Of a stretch of 10,425 bases of DNA, positions 1-7,133 are shown in pieces. The translations under genes and the position numbers were made by a program. Source of the DNA: Alcaligenaceae bacterium (GTDB lineage: Bacteria; Pseudomonadota; Gammaproteobacteria; Burkholderiales; Burkholderiaceae_B); the NCBI GenBank assembly GCA_012511095.1, contig JAAZGT010000237.1:1-10425 (forward strand). Reading direction: 5' to 3'. The notes under the pieces are model-generated. The model searched no databases. It worked only from the letters and a program-made list of their open reading frames with translations, and was not told the origin of the DNA. Every line of letters starts with the position of its first letter. Position 1 is the first letter of the stretch.

Positions 1-2269
1 GCGGATTTTCTACCAACGCAAAGTCAATGCGTCGCGCCTCTAAGTCAACCCGAGTAATCTGAACATGAACCTCATCAGTTAAGCGGTAACGTTTACCAGT
101 ACGCTCTCCACGTAATTCGTGCATGGCTTCGTTAAATTTAAAGTACTCAGTACCTAATTCTGAAATATGTACTAGACCTTCGACATAGAGGTTATCTAAG
201 GTAATGAAAAGACCAAAACTGGTAACCCCAGTCACCTTACCGCTAAAAACCTCACCAATGTGCTCACGCACATACCAGCACTTCAACCAAGCTTCGACAT
301 CATAAGAGGCCTCATCAGCACGCCTTTCGTGAGCTGATAACACAATACCTAGGCGGTCCCAAACACTGTGCTCGTACTCTTTGAGAGGCTCACCCTTGTG
401 ACGCTCAATGCCATCAACCTTAGGCGTGTATTTTCTGCGCTTAAGAGCCGCCTTAATGACACGATGATTTAATAAATCAGGATAGCGTCTAATTGGTGAC
501 GTGAAATGCGCATAGTTATCATAAGCTAAGCCAAAGTGACCTGAGTTATCAGGGGTATAAATAGCTTGTGACATGGAGCGCATAATCATCGTTTGAATTA
601 CTTCAAAATCATCACGCGCTCTGGCCTTATTAAGCAATTCGGCAAAATGCAAACTGCTTGGTGTATCACCACCCCCTAAGGTCAAGCCTAAACCACGTAA
701 ATACTCTCGTAATTGACCAAGCTTTTCAGGAGTAGAGCTCTCATGCACTCGGTATAAGCCTAAACGCTTATTACGAGTTAAGAAGTCAGCTGCGCAGGTG
801 TTGGCCGCTAACATAAACTCCTCAATTAGGCGGTGGGCGTGATTGCGATGCAATGGCACAATACGCTCAATTTTGCCCAATTCATTACAGACAATCTGAG
901 TTTCTACCGTATCAAAATCCATGGCACCGCGATTTACTCTCTGTTGGGCAAAGAGTTGGTATAACTCATAAAGCTGTAATACCTGATCCTTTACCACCTC
1001 AAACTCATGAGCAGTTGGGCCATCAGGCTGTTGAATCATATCCCAAACTTGAGTATAGGTAGTACGGGCATGTGAACAAATCACTGCTGGATAAAACTGA
1101 TAACCTTGTACCGTACCCGCATGTGCGCCGGTGGCATGCACCAACATATCGCACACCAACACCAAACGATCCTCATCTGGGTTTAATGAGCAAATACCGT
1201 TGGATAAGCTCTCTGGGAGCATAGGAATGACACGGCGCGGGAAATACACACTGGTACCTCGTTCCAGCGCGTCTTCATCAATAGGCGAATCAGGTTTCAC
1301 ATAATGTGACACATCCGCAATAGCCACTAATAAACGCCATGCTTTTTTAGTGCTCTTGCCACTTGGCACCTCAGTTAATTCACCATAAATGGCATCATCA
1401 AAATCTCGTGCATCCTCACCATCAATGGTAAAAAACGGCAAGTCACGCAAATCAACACGACCAGGCATGTCAACAGCCATTACCCTTGAAGGTAATTTGG
1501 ACGCTTCATTAAGTGTCGCTTCGCTAAACTCGTGTGGCACCTCAAACTTACGTACAGCAATCTCAATTTCCATACCTGGATCATCGATCTCACCCAGAAT
1601 TTCTATGATCTTGCCTTGTGGTGGCAAGTGACGCGTTGGTTGACGAATAATCTCACAACTCACCACTTGACCATGATGCGCTCCCGCTAAATCAGCCGGA
1701 GCAATATATAAATCATGTTTAATACGTTGATCCTCGGGCACCACCACGTAATTACCAGCTTCGTGCAATACACGGCCGACAAGCTTTGTGGTACCTCGCT
1801 CTAGGACCTCAACAATACTACCCTCTAATTTGCCCTTGTAATTACCAGTTGGGTTAACGCACACGCGATCACCATGCAGGACCTTACGCATTTCAATAGG
1901 TGGTAGAAAAATATCTGGCAACTCTTTATTGTCTGGAATAAAAAATCCAAAACCATCGCGATGCCCTTGAATCCGACCCTCTAAAATAGCGGGGTTGGAT
2001 TTAACCATATGCCAAGAACCAGCGCGCGTCAGTAACTGACCATCGCGTACCATGGCGGTTAAGCGTCTTTTGAGGCCGATTAAAGTAGCTTCGCGCTCGA
2101 CTTTAAAGTGCTCAATGAGCTGTTCCAACTCGATGCCATCGCCCTGTGTTCTGAAAAAAGCCAGAATATCCTCGCGCATAGGCACATCGGGATCATAGGC
2201 TGAAGCTTGATCCCCTGGCACTAATAAAATTGGAATTTCGGCATCTAAATCATCTCTGCGATTGCTCAC
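1..2269 (-). CDS. rnr: Ribonuclease R (3'-5' exoribonuclease), 3' end cut by window edge
   Basis: RNase R degrades structured RNA processively 3' to 5' in mRNA decay, rRNA quality control and trans-translation, in the cytoplasm. 756 residues are visible. In order they show an N-terminal winged-helix segment (about 31-81), cold-shock-like RNA-binding domains (about 93-250), the RNB catalytic domain (about 264-600) and an S1 domain (about 672 to the edge). The RNB signature TIDGEDARDFDDA holds the metal-binding aspartates at D283, D289, D291 and D292, matching the four aspartates of E. coli RNase R. A second family motif, HFTSPIRRYPDL, is present. The start is GTG at 2269, since the overlapping ATG one base upstream runs straight into TGA. 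The reading frame is intact. E. coli RNase R is 813 residues, so mainly the basic C-terminal tail should be missing here. The gene lies 94 bases downstream of yfcA on the same strand. Identity is near certain. Confidence 0.97.
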   Translation of the reverse strand, partial: MSNRRDDLDAEIPILLVPGDQASAYDPDVPMREDILAFFRTQGDGIELEQLIEHFKVEREATLIGLKRRLTAMVRDGQLLTRAGSWHMVKSNPAILEGRIQGHRDGFGFFIPDNKELPDIFLPPIEMRKVLHGDRVCVNPTGNYKGKLEGSIVEVLERGTTKLVGRVLHEAGNYVVVPEDQRIKHDLYIAPADLAGAHHGQVVSCEIIRQPTRHLPPQGKIIEILGEIDDPGMEIEIAVRKFEVPHEFSEATLNEASKLPSRVMAVDMPGRVDLRDLPFFTIDGEDARDFDDAIYGELTEVPSGKSTKKAWRLLVAIADVSHYVKPDSPIDEDALERGTSVYFPRRVIPMLPESLSNGICSLNPDEDRLVLVCDMLVHATGAHAGTVQGYQFYPAVICSHARTTYTQVWDMIQQPDGPTAHEFEVVKDQVLQLYELYQLFAQQRVNRGAMDFDTVETQIVCNELGKIERIVPLHRNHAHRLIEEFMLAANTCAADFLTRNKRLGLYRVHESSTPEKLGQLREYLRGLGLTLGGGDTPSSLHFAELLNKARARDDFEVIQTMIMRSMSQAIYTPDNSGHFGLAYDNYAHFTSPIRRYPDLLNHRVIKAALKRRKYTPKVDGIERHKGEPLKEYEHSVWDRLGIVLSAHERRADEASYDVEAWLKCWYVREHIGEVFSGKVTGVTSFGLFITLDNLYVEGLVHISELGTEYFKFNEAMHELRGERTGKRYRLTDEVHVQITRVDLEARRIDFALVENP

Positions 2270-2274
2270 ATTAA

Positions 2275-2279
2275 TCCTT
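2275..2279 (-). promoter_or_regulatory. Ribosome binding site fixing the GTG start of rnr
   Basis: On the minus strand AAGGA lies 5 bases before the GTG at 2269. The ATG that begins one base earlier is followed at once by TGA, so this Shine-Dalgarno must serve the GTG. Confidence 0.7.
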
Positions 2280-2306
2280 GTGGTTATTAATAAAGTATCT
2301 CACTCT

Positions 2307-2335
2307 ATGATAAGTGAAAAGCTTATGTGATTGAA
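2307..2335 (-). promoter_or_regulatory. Candidate sigma70-type promoter for rnr
   Basis: In the 94-base gap between yfcA and rnr, the minus strand reads TTCAAT (2335-2330), a 17-base spacer, then TATCAT (2312-2307). The -10 matches the consensus at 5 of 6 positions and the -35 at only 3 of 6. It would put the transcript start about 30 bases before the rnr GTG. No strong terminator follows yfcA, so read-through from yfcA is equally possible. This is a weak, by-eye call. Confidence 0.3.
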
Positions 2336-2363
2336 CTGTATGTTGCGGTTGTACTAAGAAAAA

Positions 2364-3125
2364 TTAAAATTTATCCCATAAATAGCGTATAACCATCAAA
2401 AAACAAACCGTGACAATAATGGGTCTTATCACCTTAGCACCATGACTGATCATGACCTTGGAGCCTAGTGTGGCACCAATAACCTGTCCAATCATCATTG
2501 CAATACCTGCTGACCAAAGTACCTTTCCACCCAACATAAAGACGAGGGCAGAAGCAATATTACTTGCGAAATTAAAAGCCTTTGCTTTAGCGGTGGCTTG
2601 TACAATTTGCTCCCCCCTTAAAGCGACATTAGCTAGGGAGAAAAAAGAACCGGTACCAGGACCAAATAAACCATCATAAAAACCAATGGCAGGCACAACG
2701 GCCGTATTAAATACCCTTTCGCGGACTCGTGGCTTACGCTCAACAGCCCCTGCTCCCTTGGCAAATAAGAAATATAAACCGATTAACACTAAGACCAGTG
2801 GTATGACCACATCAAGCAAAGCGACATTGAGTTGCTGCACTAAAAGCGTCCCCAAAGCAGCGCCTAATAAGGACATACAAAAGGGGAAGCGAATGTTTTC
2901 TATTTTAATTAAACGGTTACGAAACATATTGCCCGTGGCTACCATCGTACCAAATGCACTTTGGATCTTATTAGTAGCTAAGGCTTGAATCGGCGACAAG
3001 CCACTTAAAAGCAATACTGGCACAGTAATTAAACCGCCCCCACCAGCCAATGTATCAATAAAGCCCGCTAATACAGCAATACTAAATAAGAGCAATAGCA
3101 ATTCCCAAGACAATACAAAATCCAT
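2364..3125 (-). CDS. yfcA: YfcA-like TSUP (TauE/SafE) family membrane transporter
   Basis: This is a 253-residue, very hydrophobic inner-membrane protein of the TSUP family. Members are thought to export sulfite, sulfonates or other organic anions; the substrate of the YfcA branch is not known. The family's internal two-fold repeat is visible: GFIDTLAGGGG (about 21-31) with ATNK (50-53) in the first half, and GFYDGLFGPGTGSFF (about 148-162) with AKAFNFASN (180-188) in the second. A charged cytoplasmic loop rich in R/K (about 123-137) divides the halves. These motifs and the length match E. coli YfcA (269 residues) closely. The ATG at 3125 is the first start that keeps the full first membrane helix; its ribosome site (GGAT) is weak. 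It is preceded by a 436-base gap and followed 94 bases on by rnr. Family is sure; the transported compound is unknown. Confidence 0.93.
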   Translation of the reverse strand: MDFVLSWELLLLLFSIAVLAGFIDTLAGGGGLITVPVLLLSGLSPIQALATNKIQSAFGTMVATGNMFRNRLIKIENIRFPFCMSLLGAALGTLLVQQLNVALLDVVIPLVLVLIGLYFLFAKGAGAVERKPRVRERVFNTAVVPAIGFYDGLFGPGTGSFFSLANVALRGEQIVQATAKAKAFNFASNIASALVFMLGGKVLWSAGIAMMIGQVIGATLGSKVMISHGAKVIRPIIVTVCFLMVIRYLWDKF

Positions 3126-3178
3126 CTAATAATCCAAAAATAATAATCAGCGCAATTCACTAATCCATTTAGCTATAT

Positions 3179-3193
3179 GCATTATTGTAATGC
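3179..3193. repeat. Short perfect inverted repeat upstream of yfcA
   Basis: GCATTATTGTAATGC has two exact 6-base arms around a 3-base centre. It ends 54 bases before the yfcA start codon, a position usual for an operator. With an AT-rich 6-base arm, chance occurrence is quite possible. No known regulator site is recognised. Confidence 0.4.
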
Positions 3194-3520
3194 CTGCAAA
3201 TTGTTCACATAGCTTAAACACGCAGTCACTCGAAGACTAGGGCTATTAGATACACTATTCTCACCGAGACCAGCTGTCTGTAAATTAACATTGCCCTTTC
3301 ACACGCATCGCTTGAACTGTGAGTAACTGACTCTCGCAATTACCCACATTGGCCATCATCGACATACATCAATTTGAGGACGAGCTGATGCTCAATAGAC
3401 AATTATCTAGCCCCTGAGGAAGGAGTGTTATCGTATTAGGGGAATTAAAAGAGAGGAGCTCAAGCCTTGCTTTGTTTTATTTGTGCTCTAAAATCGGCCT
3501 TTGCTCGACCATAAATGAAC

Positions 3521-3546
3521 ATCGAGGCCCTAAATAGAGCCTCGAT
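3521..3546 (-). terminator. wrbA: Hairpin after wrbA, possible terminator
   Basis: ATCGAGGC and GCCTCGAT form a perfect 8-bp stem with a 10-base loop, beginning 15 bases after the wrbA stop on the minus strand. The stem is GC-rich in its middle, but no clean T-run follows (GTTCATTTATGG). It may act as a weak or factor-assisted terminator, or protect the 3' end of the message. Confidence 0.5.
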
Positions 3547-3561
3547 TATGAATAATAACAA

Positions 3562-4161
3562 TTATGACTTTATCTTGCTTGCTATATCTAAGGTACGTCG
3601 CGTCTGCACCTGCACTGAGGCTTTGAGTTCATCAGTAAGACCCTGACCATCTGCTGTTGCTGAGGCGCCATAAGGGTTACCGCCGGACTTATAAATAACC
3701 GGATCACTATAACCTGGTGGTACTATCACCGCAGCCCAGTGCATCATAATGGTATATATAGACAATATCGTTGCCTCTTGACCACCATGCGTGTTTTGCG
3801 CTGAGGTCATGGCACTAACCACCTTATTTACCGTGCCGCCTGAAGCCCAAAAACCGCCTAATTCATCAATAAACTGCTTCATTTGTGCAGCAAGCACACC
3901 AAAGCGAGTCGGTGAACTCCAAATAATAGCATCGGCCCACTCGAGATCGTCACGGGTAGCAATGGGTACATCTTGTGTGGCGTTGACGTGTTCACGCCAT
4001 GCTGGATTAGAATCAATAGCGACATCAGGCGCTAACTCTCGAACCTTGAGTACACGCACCTCGGCGCCAGCCTCTAGAGCTGCTTCTTCGGCCCATTTTG
4101 CCATCTGGTAGTTATGACCAGTGGAACTGTAATAGACGATTGCTAATTTGGTTTTAGACAT
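3562..4161 (-). CDS. wrbA: WrbA-type NAD(P)H:quinone oxidoreductase (flavodoxin-like)
   Basis: WrbA proteins are tetrameric FMN enzymes that reduce quinones by two electrons with NAD(P)H, which avoids semiquinone formation, and are usually linked to oxidative or stationary-phase stress. The 199-residue product starts with a flavodoxin strand and an FMN-phosphate loop, YYSSTGHNYQMA (about 10-21). It has the WrbA motifs SPTRFG (83-88), QMKQFIDE (93-100), GGFWASG (102-108) and HGGQEATILS (125-134), then VIVPPGY (145-151). Length matches E. coli WrbA (198). I chose the ATG at 4161, not the in-frame GTG at 4173, because GGAGGG lies only 4 bases before the ATG and the upstream codons cover that ribosome site. 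It lies 110 bases downstream of the ABC transporter gene on the same strand. It belongs to the wider quinone oxidoreductase type IV family, so a close paralogue rather than true WrbA is possible. Confidence 0.9.
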   Translation of the reverse strand: MSKTKLAIVYYSSTGHNYQMAKWAEEAALEAGAEVRVLKVRELAPDVAIDSNPAWREHVNATQDVPIATRDDLEWADAIIWSSPTRFGVLAAQMKQFIDELGGFWASGGTVNKVVSAMTSAQNTHGGQEATILSIYTIMMHWAAVIVPPGYSDPVIYKSGGNPYGASATADGQGLTDELKASVQVQTRRTLDIASKIKS

Positions 4162-4165
4162 AATG

Positions 4166-4171
4166 CCCTCC
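4166..4171 (-). promoter_or_regulatory. wrbA: Ribosome binding site that sets the wrbA start
   Basis: GGAGGG on the minus strand lies 4 bases upstream of the ATG at 4161. It falls inside the short extension obtained if the GTG at 4173 were used, which argues for the ATG. Confidence 0.75.
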
Positions 4172-4217
4172 ACATGTGAGTATTGGCGTAGCGATAAAAG
4201 GCTAACAACTTCAGTTT

Positions 4218-4245
4218 ATTCTACTACGACTCGTTTAGTTCATAA
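4218..4245 (-). promoter_or_regulatory. Candidate promoter for wrbA
   Basis: In the 110-base gap after the ABC transporter gene, the minus strand reads TTATGA (4245-4240), 16 bases, then TAGAAT (4223-4218). The -10 fits at 5 of 6 positions and the -35 at 3 of 6. No terminator hairpin was seen between the two genes, so co-transcription remains possible. Low confidence. Confidence 0.25.
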
Positions 4246-4271
4246 TCACCTACTAGCAAAACGGTTAACGC

Positions 4272-6146
4272 TTATTGCTCTGTGGCTGATTCACTAGCAC
4301 CTTTAGGTCTAACTGACACAGGCCTTGCCCATACTGCCTCTGAGACCTCTTGGAGTGCCTGTTCGGAACTCTGCATATACCAAGAAGCATTAGTTTCTAA
4401 ATTTAAAATATGGCTATGATGGGACAATAACGTACTACGGTGACCCACGCTAATTAAGCGCATCTCAGGTAACTCTTGACGAATTAGTTTATACATATAG
4501 TATTCTAAACCCTCGTCCATCGCTGAAGTCGCCTCATCTAAAAAAGCCACGCTCGGCTTAGTTAAGAGCATACGACCAAAAGCCACACGCTGTTGCTCAC
4601 CTAAAGAAAGGATATGCATCCAGTTATTTACCTCATCAATGCGATGCACAATATGACCTAGATGCACTGTTTCTAACACCTTAATCGCCTCTTCATGTGC
4701 ATTTTCAGGAGCGTGGAATGGATAATAGAGCACATCGATTAAATGACCCTCGGGCAGATACGGTTTTTGCGATAAAAATAATGCATCATCTTTAGGACAC
4801 GTAATATCACCCTCAGCATAAGGCCATAAGCCCGCCATCGTACGCAATATCGTGGTTTTACCGGTCCCTGACGGACCACGTATTAATAAGGCCTCACCTG
4901 GCTCCACCTCGAAGCTTAGATTTTCTACTAAACGGCGACCACCTGGGGTGCTAATGGTCACATTGCGCATCGCCACTTGATCGGCATTTTGCACCACCTC
5001 TGGGTGAGGTAATTCCTCAACCTCATCAATCGCTCCCATAAACTCGGTTAGACGGTCTAAGACTGCCTTAAAACCAGCAAAATCATCATAGGCAGTACGG
5101 AAGAAAGACAAATTATCTTGTAGGCTACCAAAGGCCTGCGCTGTTTGAATCATGCCACCTAAGGTTAATTGACCTGAAAAAAAGCGCGGTGCCTGTAAGA
5201 TAAATGGGAAAATCACAGCCACTTGGGAAACGATAAAGTTAAACCCTTGGAACTTCAATGAACGAAACACAATATTCCAAACGTTATCAATCACCTGCTT
5301 AAAGCGTTGCAATAACTTAAAGCCCTCGACCTTTTCACCTCCATAAAAAGCTACACTCTCTGCATATTCACGGACACGAATCAGTGAGTAACGGAAGTTA
5401 GCGTTAAGGCGCTCATCTAAGAAGTTCAAACGAATTAAGGGCCTACCAATCTTAAAAGCAAAAACAGTGGCGATTAATACATAAATAAAGAGAATGAAGA
5501 CAATCCCGCGCGGAATCTCAACACCCAATAAGCTCAAAGGACCCGATAAATTCCATAAAATCACAGTAAAGGCCACAACTGAAACCATGCTGGTAATTAA
5601 ACCTAAAGTTAGATTTAATGCGATCCCCACAAAACTTGCCACGTCTTGTTGAATACGCTGGTCAGGGTTATCTACCTGATGCTTAAGGAAGAACATACGA
5701 TAGTAGTTCTTGTTGCGTAACCATTGATTAAGCACCCTTTCGTTAAGATCTTCACGCCAACGAATCGTAAAGGCCTGTTGCATATAAAATGCAGTTAAAG
5801 CACGAAAAATATGAATAATAGCTAACACTGCAAAGACCATTATCTGAATCCAGAAGGTGGACTCATCCTTTTCTTGCAGCGCGGTATACATATTGTTATA
5901 CCAATTTGAGAATAAGACACTAACCCGCACCCCAAATAAACTTAGAAAGAGAATCAGGGCAAAATTTAAGACCGCTATGGGATTTTGAATCGGGTTAAAA
6001 TAGGTCTTTGCGATATGCCAAAACTGCGAGGCCCAACGTGTCGTGCGTATTAAAATAAAGCCTATTAATAACAGCAATGCAAGTGATGCGGTAAAGGCAA
6101 TACCTACCCATTGCATACTGTCAATCAACTCTTTATACCAATCCAT
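4272..6146 (-). CDS. YddA/SbmA-type ABC transporter, fused membrane and ATP-binding domains
   Basis: This 624-residue inner-membrane half-transporter is expected to work as a homodimer. The N-terminal part is an SbmA/BacA-like membrane domain with about six helices (around 14-34, 59-81, 101-121, 171-198, 215-232, 301-318) and the family stretches FTIRWRE (126-132) and NPDQRI (160-165). The C-terminal ATPase domain has Walker A GPSGTGKT (424-431), Q-loop Q460, signature LSLGEQQR (513-520), Walker B VAFLDE (533-538) and switch H569. All catalytic residues are present, so it should be active. It resembles E. coli YddA (561 residues) but has a longer N-terminus and about 40 extra C-terminal residues. 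Relatives SbmA and BacA import peptides, and the mycobacterial fused form takes up vitamin B12; the substrate here is unknown. The ATG at 6146 has AAGGA 6 bases upstream. It is divergent from the DUF455 cluster and precedes wrbA. Confidence 0.9.
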   Translation of the reverse strand: MDWYKELIDSMQWVGIAFTASLALLLLIGFILIRTTRWASQFWHIAKTYFNPIQNPIAVLNFALILFLSLFGVRVSVLFSNWYNNMYTALQEKDESTFWIQIMVFAVLAIIHIFRALTAFYMQQAFTIRWREDLNERVLNQWLRNKNYYRMFFLKHQVDNPDQRIQQDVASFVGIALNLTLGLITSMVSVVAFTVILWNLSGPLSLLGVEIPRGIVFILFIYVLIATVFAFKIGRPLIRLNFLDERLNANFRYSLIRVREYAESVAFYGGEKVEGFKLLQRFKQVIDNVWNIVFRSLKFQGFNFIVSQVAVIFPFILQAPRFFSGQLTLGGMIQTAQAFGSLQDNLSFFRTAYDDFAGFKAVLDRLTEFMGAIDEVEELPHPEVVQNADQVAMRNVTISTPGGRRLVENLSFEVEPGEALLIRGPSGTGKTTILRTMAGLWPYAEGDITCPKDDALFLSQKPYLPEGHLIDVLYYPFHAPENAHEEAIKVLETVHLGHIVHRIDEVNNWMHILSLGEQQRVAFGRMLLTKPSVAFLDEATSAMDEGLEYYMYKLIRQELPEMRLISVGHRSTLLSHHSHILNLETNASWYMQSSEQALQEVSEAVWARPVSVRPKGASESATEQ

Positions 6147-6280
6147 AGTGTCCTTCTGTGCTTTAATTTTGTAGCGTACATTAAAAATTCTACCTCATTT
6201 GAAGTACTTTAAACTGTCACACGTTAAAATCAAGCAATGTATTCAAAAAATGCTTTTAACTTAAACTATTTTAAATCACA
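6147..6280. promoter_or_regulatory. Divergent promoter region between the ABC transporter and the four-gene cluster
   Basis: This AT-rich 134-base gap must hold start signals in both directions. On the minus strand a TAGAAT -10-like box (6192-6187) lies about 40 bases before the transporter start, but no -35 lies at a proper distance. On the plus strand TTCAAA (6243-6248), 18 bases and TATTTT (6267-6272) form a weak pair ending just before the DUF455 ATG. No clear operator or riboswitch-like structure was seen. Confidence 0.4.
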
Positions 6281-7111
6281 ATGACCCAAACTATCTGTTT
6301 ACGTGAACAAGCCTTAGATGCTTTATTATTGCCCGACCCTTGCTCAAAAGTGATTGCCGTAGAAAATATCAATTTAGAAAAAGATTATTTTATTAATGTG
6401 GCTGCTGATTATCAAGAAAAAGCACAAAGCGCGCAACTGCCCGGCCGTCCCTCTAAACCCGAGTTAGTGGATCCTAAAGCCGTTGGCATGCGCTCCGTTC
6501 AAACTGAGGAGGGACGTGCCACCCTCCTTCATGCCATTGCGCATATTGAATTTAATGCCATTAACCTCCATTTAGATATTGTGTGGCGCTTTCCTAATCA
6601 ACAAGAGGATTTTTATCTAGATTGGTTAAAAGTCGCTAAAGAAGAAGCTAAGCATTTCCGTATGCTACGTCAGCGTTTAGGCGCCATGGGCTACGACTAT
6701 GGTTCATATACTGCACACAATGGCCTCTGGGATATGGCAGAAAAGACCAAAGACGATTTATTAGCACGTTTAGCCTTGGTACCACGCACCTTAGAAGCAC
6801 GTGGTCTTGACGTGACCCCTGGCATTCAAAAGCGCTTAGCTCAGGTGGGTGATAATAAGAGTGTGGCTCTTTTAGATGTTATTTTAAAAGAGGAGGTAGG
6901 TCATGTCGATATTGGTAATCGTTGGTATTTAGCCGAATGTGCAGCACGCGAATTAGATCCTATTGAAACCTATGCTGCCCTACTTAAAGACTATGGTGTA
7001 GCAAACCCAAGAGGTCCTTTTAATAAAGAAGCACGTAAACTTGCTGGTTTTACCGATGAAGAGCTAGCTTGGCTAGAATCCTTAGATAAGCAAAGCAAAA
7101 AAACGCTTTAA
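6281..7111 (+). CDS. DUF455 family ferritin-like protein, putative di-iron protein
   Basis: This 276-residue soluble protein belongs to the DUF455 family, whose cellular role is not known. The middle is helical and carries a full ferritin-like ligand set: E90 in AHIEFNAI, E122 and H125 in KEEAKHF, E172 in TLEARG, and E205 and H208 in KEEVGHVDIG. This ExxH...ExxH pattern is that of di-iron oxygenases and oxidases, such as the tRNA hydroxylase MiaE. Di-iron binding is therefore likely, but the substrate is unknown. The N-terminus (LREQALDALLLPDP) looks native to the family, supporting the ATG at 6281. No Shine-Dalgarno precedes this ATG; the bases before it are TTTTAAATCACA. It is the first gene of a plus-strand cluster, with dadA-like only 22 bases downstream. 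Some databases label the family as rhamnose biosynthesis, which nothing here supports. Confidence 0.88.
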   Translation: MTQTICLREQALDALLLPDPCSKVIAVENINLEKDYFINVAADYQEKAQSAQLPGRPSKPELVDPKAVGMRSVQTEEGRATLLHAIAHIEFNAINLHLDIVWRFPNQQEDFYLDWLKVAKEEAKHFRMLRQRLGAMGYDYGSYTAHNGLWDMAEKTKDDLLARLALVPRTLEARGLDVTPGIQKRLAQVGDNKSVALLDVILKEEVGHVDIGNRWYLAECAARELDPIETYAALLKDYGVANPRGPFNKEARKLAGFTDEELAWLESLDKQSKKTL

Positions 7112-7133
7112 TCACTATTTACACGGAATCACT

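Larger units (their letters stand above)
3126..3561. other. 436-base intergenic stretch without a convincing gene
   Basis: This lies between the wrbA stop and the yfcA start. By eye, no frame on either strand carries a protein I recognise. The longest open pieces are short: a minus-strand run after the stop near 3340 that stays open for 37 codons, and a 26-codon ATG frame near 3360 on the same strand. Neither has a good ribosome site. The stretch contains a hairpin just after wrbA (3521-3546), a near-palindrome TAGACAATTATCTA (3396-3409) and a perfect 15-base inverted repeat (3179-3193). It may hold the yfcA promoter, a decayed gene or a small RNA. I cannot tell which. Confidence 0.6.

Noticed and set aside
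853..1062. Plus-strand open frame of 69 codons inside rnr
   Set aside because: It lies antisense within the RNB catalytic domain of a well-conserved RNase R gene, has no ribosome site and encodes no recognisable protein.
1389..1631. Plus-strand open frame of 80 codons inside rnr
   Set aside because: It is the antisense of the region coding for the catalytic aspartate motif. Its serine-rich composition is typical of a shadow frame.
2452..2988. Two plus-strand open frames opposite yfcA
   Set aside because: Both are antisense to the conserved TSUP repeat motifs and show no domain or start signal.
3281..3361. 26-codon minus-strand frame starting MSMMANVGNC as a small protein gene
   Set aside because: It has no ribosome site and no recognised similarity, and an overlapping frame is open for longer. 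It is not enough for a gene call.
3791..4111. Plus-strand open frame of 106 codons opposite wrbA
   Set aside because: It is the reverse of conserved flavodoxin motifs; composition and lack of a ribosome site mark it as a shadow.
4162..4173. GTG at 4173 as the wrbA start
   Set aside because: The four extra codons overlap the GGAGGG ribosome site that serves the ATG at 4161, and WrbA proteins normally start at that ATG.
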